Source: Piezodorus guildinii (taxonomy: Eukaryota > Arthropoda > Insecta > Hemiptera > Pentatomidae). From it: a stretch of 64,000 nt of DNA. The notes under the pieces are model-generated. The model saw only the letters and a program-made list of their open reading frames with translations, did not search any database and had not been told where the DNA came from. Position 1 is the stretch's first letter, and each line of letters opens with the position of its first letter. The position numbers were made by a program, and so were the translations under genes. Positions 56,014 through 64,000 of the stretch are shown piece after piece. Location: the NCBI GenBank assembly GCA_023052935.1, contig CM041293.1:168227341-168291340 (forward strand), written 5' to 3'.

Positions 56014-56600
56014 AATGAAAAAACTTCTTTATTATCCTGAGACTAAAGTCCCTTAAAAAAAAAACAATAGATTTGATGACCGGAACAATGTGGTGGCTTG
56101 AACAAAACGTTGCTAAATTAAAAACAAATAATTAAGGTTGTAAAATATAAATAAACATTTACAAATCAGATTCTTCGAATGAAAATAAAAAAACAGAAAT
56201 AGTTACTTCATCAGTGATAATTTAAGTAATATTAACACAAAAAAATAATATTTCTAGCATCTGCAGTTTGAGGTTACTGTCTGTTTGACTGGGTAAGGAG
56301 AAGGTGGTTGAAAAGGAGCGATTTGAAGGAGGAAGCAGTTCTTACATGACGGATCTCAGGAGGGATAGAATTCCAAAGAGGGGTTGCTTTGGCTAGAAAA
56401 GACTTGTAAAAGGCAGCAGTACGGTGAGGAGGAGGGTAGAGATCAGAAAGACGGGATCTGGTAGAACGGGACTGACTTGATGATTTAAATTGAAGGGTTT
56501 GGAAGATATAACTGGGAGGATAAGTTCTGATAACCTGGTAGAGGAAGGGAGCTAGGAAATACTGGCATCTGTAACAAGGATAAAGCCAGCTTAACTAGTA
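56014..56600 (-). mobile_element. CR1-like LINE 3' fragment
   Basis: A reverse-oriented ORF2 C-terminus and 3' UTR ending 'gggactttagtctcaggata' near 56,025, the same family as 10,300-11,978. It lies within a Jockey fragment. Confidence 0.8.
56240..56580 (-). pseudogene. LINE reverse transcriptase C-terminus
   Basis: The minus strand gives SSQSRSTRSRLSDLYPPP then SFLAKATPLWNSIPPEIRHV and RTASSFKSLLFNHLL. The SF...A..LWN.IP..IR....SFK..L..HL pattern is characteristic of the last part of CR1/Jockey-superfamily RT proteins. About 100 codons are readable in one frame, better preserved than the relative at 10,838. Confidence 0.83.
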
Positions 56601-56734
56601 TATGGTATGTGCATGGTGTACATACATCAATAAAAAAATATATATGACCAAAAAAACTATAACTAATTATTATAGTTCTTAGTTTCATTCAAGACGTTAA
56701 AAGTTCGAAGTTAAAAATGAATTAACTTATTTTC

Positions 56735-57010
56735 ACAAACTTGCTGAAGTCAATTTGGTCTTACGCCTCACAGATATAAGCGACATCTAAAAAGACAAAA
56801 ACTTACGTAAACTTTAGATTTTTTATTTAAAAAAGTTTATTTCTCGCAAGGCGACAGTTAAAGAAGAGAGTCGGAATCACTAATAACGTTTTCACGACCA
56901 CTTAAACGGACATACTAACACAATTATATAAAAGTTGGCCATTAATAGCCATATAATAACAACCACTTCAGGAAGAGGTGCCGCTATGTACTACTCTACA
57001 CATCCAATTA
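56735..57010 (+). pseudogene. Jockey-like ORF2 fragment, right of the insertion
   Basis: It reads LLKSIWSYASQI, a stop, then ATSKKTKTYV, the PIWTY block that follows the thumb. The later part parallels the 3' region of the copy at 27,541-27,610 ('acggacat', 'ggaagaggtgccgct'). Together with 55,850-56,010 it is one LINE split by the CR1-like fragment. Confidence 0.7.
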
Positions 57011-57067
57011 TTTATGTTTTCTAACAAATCCACTTGTCCAGACTAATCAGCTGTGCAAAAAAAAAAA

Positions 57068-57842
57068 TCTGGTGCGAGCAGCACACGACTTTCACTTACC
57101 TCCATTTTTAAAATCAATGAATGAATTTTCAATACAGTTGAAGATAAAAATACGTGAAACTATTAAAGAATTAATTAAAGTAAAGTATAGAAACATGTGT
57201 TTTATTAAAAAATCTATTACATTTTTATCTAAAATAATCAGTTAGTTTTATCTTCTTTTCATCACTCTCTATTAACTTTTAAAAGCTTGTGTATGAGATA
57301 ATATTTTTTCTAAAATCTTTAGCTTTCCAACGGTATATCATACATGTATATTACTGCTCTTATGTACAAAAACAAAAAAATTGCGTTAAAATTTTTTTTT
57401 TCTGTTTTCTCCTTTAGGTTGGTATCGAATTCATTCTATTTATATATTTACCTGTTTTTCATCACTGGCAACAAGATAATATGGTTATTTTTATGTAGTC
57501 AACAAAATTAAAGGTACTTTAGAGAAAGAAAACTTAAAATATCGGCATTTAAGCCCAGTCAGACCATTTTAATCCAAATGAAACCTTGAATGATATTAAA
57601 GCCCATTAAATTTGACATTGATATAGCGAGTTTAATCAAAATCGTTTGAAACATTTTCGAGAAAATCGTGGTTTAAAGTGTCTCTTCTGGTAAGCTCATA
57701 TTGATGAAAAAGGTTTTGTAACGTCTCGGGCGAATATTTGTCTTAAATATGAAATTTCAGTTTCATAGGACTTACCGTTTCCACCCGGGAGTTACCACAC
57801 ACACAGGCCTTTTTGGGGACTTGGTTATTTGGACTCAGGGAG
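57068..57842 (+). repeat. family A repeat, lacking the last part
   Basis: Starts TCTGGTGCGAGCAGCACACG after an A-run and is close to 13,191 and 30,711(-) throughout. It stops at 'cttggttatttggactcagg' (57,842), before the terminal 150 bp. Confidence 0.9.
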
Positions 57843-58525
57843 AGTAAAAAATTAATCAATAATGTAAATAATTCCTGCTTAGAAAAGAAACATATAGGAA
57901 ACTTATGGAACGAGGTTAATATAAGTATTTAATATAATAGTGATATCAAACCCAACACATAGTCATTTGTATCCAAGGAACCTTAAAATTAGTATTACCC
58001 TTAAACATTCAGAATAAAACTTTTCGCACAACTTTCTCTTCACATAATTTGACACATAGCTGAAGACACATTAAAAACTTATTTAAAGAAATATAAAACG
58101 ATTGTAACCAGATTCTATTTCGTTAAATAAGTTTTATATCTCAACACCTCTCGTAATTTAAACATATAACATTTCAATAAGATAAAGTCTGAGAACTTAA
58201 TATTCTAAAAAGAGTAAACTTTGAAATACGAGCTTGATAGAATAAAATTTGGAGGCTTGTGATTGCAAGGCTCGGTAGTGACATTTTCCTTATTTTCTCA
58301 GCGGTAGATCCTCAGAGGCTAAGGTAACAATAGCTACTCCAAATGCGTTACAATAGACCCTCCTACGGTAAATTTGCTGTATATCATTGACCCTTTGTCA
58401 ATGGCACTTAGCTCGTGACCAAAACGTATCTTGTAAAACTTGAAAACATGTAATTTGTCTGAATAAAGAAATCATCACTTTTCTTTAATCTCCTTAAATT
58501 CATTGGTTAATATAAATTCAAAAAA
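57843..58525. other. AT-rich intergenic DNA
   Basis: Nothing recognised. Confidence 0.5.
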
Positions 58526-58625
58526 TCTGGTGCGTGCAACACACGACTTTCACTTACCTCGACTGTTAAAATCAATTTAAAAACCATTAAACATATTTCA
58601 ATCTCTAAAATATGTTATATTATTT
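58526..58625 (+). repeat. family A repeat, first of three pieces
   Basis: It starts TCTGGTGCGTGCAACACACG after an A-run and is interrupted at about 58,630 by a LINE derivative. The copy continues at 59,226-59,806 and 60,775-60,920. Confidence 0.88.
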
Positions 58626-58639
58626 ATTTTATTTATTTA

Positions 58640-59225
58640 GCAGCTCATAATAATGGTACACAGATAGAGTTGCCAGTTCAGCAGCTGAGAATTCCGACTC
58701 GACAGGAACCAGAACTCCACTGGACCACCATCAGCCATGAGACACATCAGTCTATGGTCCACCGAGCCCAGATTTATCAGCCCTCAGATGGGACCAAATC
58801 ACGCTTTTCCGCCTTCCAACAACGAACCAACAGGCTTGGGTGTGAGGAGAGGAAATACCACGAAGCCGTCTTCAGGTGAAAATTCATCCCAAATTTCACA
58901 AATAATTAGAGGGTTGAATAATCTTATTCAGCCCCTTTTGAGCCTTCTCCAAGAGCTCGCTTACTTCACTCAAGCTATGAACGCTCCAAATAGTCCCTAA
59001 TCGTATAATGATAGCCTTATTAACAATGCGACGTAAAAAAAAGACTTCAATCATTTATAATATGATGGACACCATACATAAAAAAAAACCTGACGAGAAG
59101 ACGTGCTGCTGGGTACTGTCCTTCCTCATGGCTGACATGTCATTATTTTGTTTATTATTTCATCCTATTTGCTGATTGTCACATACTGCTGACAGGGCAA
59201 ATCAATAAATAAAGTGGAAAAAAAA
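58640..59225 (+). mobile_element. internally deleted Jockey derivative (ORF1 tail joined to 3' UTR)
   Basis: 58,645-59,000 has an ORF1 C-terminal frame ending SSQISQIIRGLNNLIQPLLS then LLQELAYFTQAMNAPNSP, similar in layout to the ORF1 end at 62,460-62,552. From about 59,095 the sequence is the LINE 3' region ('gtgctgctgggtactgtcct', 'tttgctgattgtcacat') and it ends in an A-run at 59,217. The whole ORF2 is absent. Confidence 0.72.
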
Positions 59226-59806
59226 ATTATTTTAATAAAACGTGTAATTATTTTCGTTGGAAACATGTGATTTAGATTGAATAATTAACTATATTAAAAT
59301 CTTAATCAGTAATAACTATATTAATTATTCGTCACTCTATATAACCTTCTACAACTTTGTGTATCAGATACTATTTTTCTAAAATTTTTCTCTTTCAAAC
59401 GGTACATTATAAGTCTATATTACTGTTCTTAATATAACAAAAAAACAAAAACTTAAATTCGTCCAACTTATACATTTAACCGCCCTTTGTCAACGTCATT
59501 AAGATGATTTGGTTAATCGTTTGGAATAAACAAATCAAAAGGTACTATAGACAAAGAGAATTTAAAATATCGGCATTTATTTCAATAAGAATGAAACCTA
59601 CATGATATTAAAGCCCATTAAATTTGTCATTAATATAGCGAGTTTAATCAAAATCGTTAGAACTATTTTTGAGAAAATCGTAAAAAGGTGCAAAATGCAT
59701 ACTTCTGGTTAGCCGATATTGATAAAAATGTTGTTAACATCTCGGTCGTATATTTGTCTTAAATATTTGAAATTTCAGTTCGTACAACTTTCGCTTTTGT
59801 GCTACT
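59226..59806 (+). repeat. family A repeat, second piece
   Basis: The central part of the copy begun at 58,526 ('aacggtacattataag', 'aaagcccattaaatttgtca', 'catctcggtcgtatatttgt'). It breaks at about 59,806 at the RTE-like insertion. Confidence 0.85.
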
Positions 59807-59819
59807 AATAATAAAATAG

Positions 59820-60690
59820 CTTACCGAACGAAGGTCGATGCGTACACCAAACTTCGCCTGCATGACTCGTCCAATGTTCACCGGTCAAGCCACGCCGGAC
59901 CTTAAACACTCTCCATCGACGCTTCGGCTACTTTCGGAACGCACCATGTTCAGCAATACAACTTTTCTCGGAAACCGTTCATCACTAACCCTAACATCTT
60001 ATACGCGTCCATATGAGTCTAGCGATGCTACAACTCAATTACATCACAGGTACAAACTCCGCATCGCGTTGTCAAACCTTCTAAACTCCAGTGGCCTCAT
60101 CTCTTTTGTACGACCAAATATATTTAGCAGTACCTTATTCTTGAAAACCTAAGCCGTGTTATCCTTCAAAAGACGGCACGTTTCGCATCCGTAAAGAACC
60201 GTTGAAGAATAATAGTTTATAAATTTAACCTAAGTTTTGACAGGCCGCGAGCTAAGAATTAGCAACTGAAAATAAACGCATCCACCTTTAACTGACTTTA
60301 TTCTTCCTGGATTCATTTAATCATTTACATTGAACCTAAATACTTGAATTTCTACGTTCAAAAGTATGACTAAATATTAATTCATCATGATCGCACCGAT
60401 TTCTGAACTATTCAAATATTTCGTCTTATCGGTATTTAATTCGATACCATGATTTACCGGGTTTCTATTAACCTTGTATTTAGTGTATTTTCGTACTCAC
60501 TAGTATTACAAATCATCGCATACCCAAAACCGGATCTGGCAACCATATTAGCCTTTCTCGGTCACATCACCTTTTACTATAACATATTCTAAGCTATATT
60601 AAACAAAACAGGTGAAAGGAGTACCTGTTTCAAATCGATGTAACTCAAATTCTCCGGAGTAATTAAACCGATATTCTAACTTTATATAAT
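59820..60690 (-). pseudogene. RTE-like LINE fragment, reverse copy
   Basis: The reverse complement aligns over most of its length with 38,680-39,520: the 'aggttcaa' and 'attcaagtatttaggttcaa' blocks, 'ctattattcttcaacggttc' with 'tttacggatgcgaaacgtgc', and the 'gatgaggccactgg' block. The RT palm side is at the right (60,520-60,660) and the C-terminal side at the left. It is more decayed than the plus-strand copy, with many indels, and inactive. Confidence 0.8.
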
Positions 60691-60774
60691 GTTTCCGATA
60701 AAAATAGTCTACTAGGTTACTAATTTTTTAGGTATCCCTGTTCAATCATAATGTATATATTTTGCTACACTATA

Positions 60775-60920
60775 TAAATATACACAGACTCTCTCACACA
60801 GAGCCCTTTTTGTGTGACTTGGTTATTTAGACTCAGGGGACCCTAAAACGTGTATTTCGGTTGAAAACTAGAATTCAAAAATTTTCACGATCGCAATACT
60901 TTCCCTTACTATATACTTCA
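60775..60920 (+). repeat. family A repeat, third piece
   Basis: The 3' end of the split copy: 'gtgacttggttatttagact', 'ggggaccctaaaacgtgtat', 'ttcacgatcgcaatactttc', 'ccttactatata'. Confidence 0.88.
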
Positions 60921-61381
60921 TATGTAGGTAAGCGAGAGTAAAAATTGTAACAACACAAATCTAAACCACGCATCTCATAAATTTGTTTCCGTTCGAACTT
61001 CATTTACTTTGTAAAAAGACAAATATAGATTTCATCATTCAATCTTAAAATACCTAAGGATTATAAAAGACGGTCGATATCTATATTTATGAAAGAAAGT
61101 ACCATTTCACTCGCTTCTCAGGTCATCGCGGTATCTCAAAAAGGAAGTTGAAATTAGACTTGCAAAAATCTCCTGGAAAAATATAATAACTCATATTACA
61201 TATGACTAAATTTCTAATCACATAAAAGTAAAATCATGTAAATCTGACCAGGATTCACAGAAACATTAAAATTTTAACCAATATATTTCAGGATATTGGG
61301 GTTACCAAGAATTACCGGGCGTTTGCAGGTTAACTCGTTCGATTGTCAATGATTTTGACAGGCTTTTAAGCAATTAAAAAA
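60921..61381. other. AT-rich intergenic DNA
   Basis: Nothing recognised. Confidence 0.5.
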
Positions 61382-61440
61382 TCTGGTGCGCGCAACAAAC
61401 GACTTTCTCTTGCCTCCGTTGTTAATATTAATTTCTGAAT
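61382..61440 (+). repeat. family A repeat, 5' fragment
   Basis: Starts TCTGGTGCGCGCAACAAACG after an A-run; similarity fades after about 60 bp. Confidence 0.75.
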
Positions 61441-61529
61441 ATGATACGAAAAATATTTCACATTTAGATACCTAATTCAAATATGAAATGTAATAAATAA
61501 TTGTCCCAAATTTAATTTAAATCTGACTA

Positions 61530-61545
61530 TTTATATATATATAAT

Positions 61546-61640
<95 letters not shown>
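61530..61640. repeat. interrupted (TA)n microsatellite
   Basis: Long TA runs broken twice by 'attttcatat', indicating duplication of the interruption with its flanks. Confidence 0.9.
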
Positions 61641-61643
<3 letters not shown>

Positions 61644-61773
61644 TATTCATGAACTACTAATCTTATTTCTATAAAGGAGTTTTCACCAACAAAAATATTT
61701 TCATTTAGATATCTAATTCAATTATAAAGTAAAAAGGATAATTTTTCTATAGAAAAATGAAAAAGTCAGTAGA

Positions 61774-62552
61774 ATATATTTGACCTACATCCTTCGACAC
61801 CAATTACAGCTATCAAAGAAGAACTGACGGAAATAGGCTATAAAGTGCGGCAAGTCACCAATGTCCTAAAAGATAAAATTCCACTGCCTCTTTTCTTCGT
61901 GGACTTGGAACCATCAGCAGGAGTTGAAAAAATTTACGACCTGAATAGATTGTACTATACTAGTGTAAGAGTTGATAAAACTTACACTAAGAAAGAAATA
62001 GTTCAGCGCCATAATTGTCAGGCATATGGTCATGCGAGAACTTACTGCCACCACACACCACGCTGTGTGAAATGCGGTGAGCAACATAAATCAGAAGAAT
62101 GTACAAGATCAAGAGCAACACCCGCTGTATGTGCTCTGTGACTCAAGGACCACCCGGCTAACTACAAGGGATGTCAAATCTACAAGAACCTCAAAACCAG
62201 ATACCAAAAACCTCAGAATCTGGATGAAACAGCTGAACCGATCAGAAGCAGAAGGCAACCTTCAAAAACAATTGATTCCAATGTAACATTTGCCTATCTA
62301 CTTGGAAGTGGGAACCAGAACAACGAGGCCCTGCCGGAACAACGCATACTTCAAAATCCTGAACCCCTTCCACAACCACCTATTCCTCAAAATTTAACCA
62401 ACCCTCAAAAACCTCATCCGAATCAAATTTCTCATATTCCTCCTCACTCAAATGTCACAGACCTTACAAGTTTGATGACATCCTTCATCACTGAAATCAA
62501 ATCCCTTATTATGCCGCTAATATCACTACTTACTAATCTCGTACAAAATTAA
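61774..62552 (+). pseudogene. Jockey-like ORF1 (gag-like, CCHC), one internal stop
   Basis: One frame runs from IFDLHPSTPITAIKEELTEI through LFFVDLEPSAGVEKIYDLNR to the zinc knuckles. The first knuckle is damaged (RHNC where CxxC is expected), the second is intact (CVKCGEQHKSEEC, ending about 62,103), and the third meets a TGA at 62,139-62,141 where a cysteine is expected. The frame then continues LKDHPANYKGC and on to LTNLVQN and a natural stop at 62,550-62,552. ORF1 proteins of this type bind element RNA. The 5' part is missing or decayed upstream of a stop near 61,770. Confidence 0.88.
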
Positions 62553-62576
62553 ATCCATTCCTTAAAAAATTCTTAA

Positions 62577-64000
62577 ATGACTACACCTAACTCCTTATCC
62601 ATTCTCCTTAGGAATGCGAATGGTGTTAGAAATCACACTGACGAACTTACAGCTTTATTCCAAGACAAAAACGTTGATGTTATTACTGAAACTAGACTAA
62701 CAGTTCTTTAAAATACCTCAATACGTAACATACCGTACGGACCACCCAGACGGAAAAGCCCATGCCGGTACTGCTGTCATTGTGCACCAGACCATCTCCC
62801 ACCACACACTCCCACTCCCCTCCTATGATTTCCTACAATGCACCACCATAGTAATCAAGACTTTTTCTTTTCCGATCACCCTCGCATCAGCGTACTGCCC
62901 TCCTAAACATTCTATCTCCAACATTCTATTCGAATCCTTCCTCAATTCCTTAGGAAACCACTTCATTCTGGGTGCAGACTTGAATGCTAAGAACCAACAA
63001 TGGGGTTCCAGATCCACGAATTGTCGTGGGCGGAATATACAGTCTGCTCTCAACTCTAGACGTTTCAACCTCCTGCCTCCAGACTCCCCTACCCACTGGC
63101 CAACTGATACTAACCGTAATCCTGACACCCTTGACTTCTTCATCCACAGCGGATTAGGCTCCCTAAACATGTCGGTGACTCGCCTTGATGAACTGTCCTC
63201 TGACCATAGTCCATTGTTCCTTAAAGTATCACAAACTCCTATTCCTAAACCCATCCCACCGTCATTTATCAGAGGCCCAGTAAACTGGGACCTTTTTCGC
63301 CAGATCCTGACCAGTGATATTTACCTCAGAGTGAAACTCAAAACTCCAGATGACCTTGACGATGCCGTAAACTCCTTCACCATCGCTATTCAACAAGCTG
63401 TTTGGACTGCCTCCTCTCCCAAGCACTCCCATATAAGTCATAACCAAAATCATTTACCACAACACCTCATAGACCTCATCCGCACCAAACGCCGATCCAG
63501 ATCCTTATGGAAACGCACCCGTCACCCCACAGGTCGCCGCTCCTATAACTTTTATTGTAGACAATTGAAGAGGGAGCTGGCGACCTTCCGTTCCTAATCC
63601 TTTAGTTTCTTCCTTTCTTCTCTTTCGGCTTGTGACGATTCCCTGTGAAATGTCACCAAGAAAATTCTGAAATCCCACCATATTTCCCATCTCCTCCGTC
63701 GTAGTAATCGTTCCTGGGCTGCGTCTGATGAAGACAAAGCCGAGGAACTTGCCAAATACGTTTCCGAAGTCTTCACACCTCATCCAGAATCCAATCCAAA
63801 CCACACTGTAGTAGTGGAATAGTTCCTTCAGTCTCCAATCCCGCTTTTATTACCTCCTAAAGCAGTTAATCCCTCTGAGGTCAAATATCTTCTCCGAAAA
63901 CTTGCACTCCGTAAATCTCCTGGATACGATCTCCTTACTCCTCAGATTCTCAGACAGCTTCCATCTAAAGCCGTTATATTTCTTACATATATTTACAACT
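62577..64000 (+). pseudogene. Jockey-like ORF2: endonuclease and start of RT
   Basis: ATG at 62,577 starts MTTPNSLSILLRNANGVRNH and TDELTALF, the N-terminus of the apurinic-type endonuclease, with NANG and a TETRLT block (catalytic Glu; SETHLT is usual). A stop and shift occur at 62,709. The frame resumes from about 62,720 and is open to 63,597 (over 290 codons), with GADLNAKNQQWGS (62,971), PDTLDFFIH (63,121) and SSDHSP (63,195), so the metal-binding and SDH residues are present. After 63,597 stops and shifts appear, and NPSEVKYLLRKLALRKSPG opens the RT at about 63,870. The endonuclease nicks target DNA in intact relatives. Confidence 0.92.

Larger units (their letters stand above)
61774..64000 (+). 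mobile_element. Jockey-like LINE, continues beyond the window
   Basis: This holds ORF1 with CCHC knuckles, a 24-bp gap, then ORF2 with the endonuclease and the start of the RT. The window ends inside the pre-RT block, at a point equal to about 8,110 in the LINE at 7,433. It is the most complete LINE in the window, but both ORFs are interrupted. Confidence 0.92.

Noticed and set aside
62823..63254. 143-codon minus-strand frame
   Set aside because: It is antisense to the Jockey ORF2 endonuclease, which has clear motifs in the plus frame.

Overview
This window reads as AT-rich, gene-poor intergenic DNA of an arthropod, most likely an insect. No host protein gene, rRNA or stand-alone tRNA gene could be supported. 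The assignment rests on repeat content: R1-like and Jockey-like LINEs with RTE-like and CR1-like fragments, a Penelope-like element with a GIY-YIG endonuclease, mariner and Tc1 transposons, Helitrons, and three tRNA-derived or tRNA-like SINE families. The species cannot be named. Nearly every recognisable coding stretch is a broken transposon ORF.

Layout. 0-2.5 kb: tail of a dispersed repeat (here 'family A'), a Helitron with a helicase remnant, and a mariner. 3-6.4 kb: SINEs, a 140-bp palindrome and a broken R1-like LINE. 7.2-12 kb: a Penelope-type terminus, a Jockey LINE with a target-site duplication, and a CR1-like LINE split by a mariner. 13-19 kb: two family A copies, the second split by a 4-kb foldback-type composite (21-bp minisatellite, unique arm, 109-bp satellite array, then the same parts inverted). 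20-32 kb: SINEs, Penelope-type termini, family A copies, Jockey fragments, a mariner, and a Penelope element with its endonuclease nearly readable. 33-43 kb: SINEs, Jockey, RTE-like and other LINE fragments, a truncated mariner, a hairpin centred on a hammerhead-like core, and a Tc1 relic. 43-53 kb: LINE fragments, a second mariner family and an imperfect hairpin element. 54-64 kb: a complete-ended Helitron containing part of family A, nested LINEs, a family A copy with two insertions, and a Jockey LINE (ORF1 plus most of the ORF2 endonuclease) running off the window.

How the parts relate. The window is layers of insertions, and several relative ages can be read: foldback into family A, mariner into CR1-like LINE, CR1-like LINE into Jockey, a Jockey deletion derivative and an RTE-like LINE into family A. 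Autonomous-type elements (LINEs, Penelope, mariner) are all broken here; short derivatives (SINEs, internally deleted mariners, foldback, family A) make up much of the rest.

The strongest candidate for something undescribed is the 3,996-bp foldback composite at 14,846-18,841. Next are family A (about 0.8 kb, at least ten copies or fragments), a mariner subfamily whose three full-length copies share one internal deletion, and scattered Penelope-type termini with hammerhead-ribozyme-like cores. All comparisons were made by eye; no search or fold was run.
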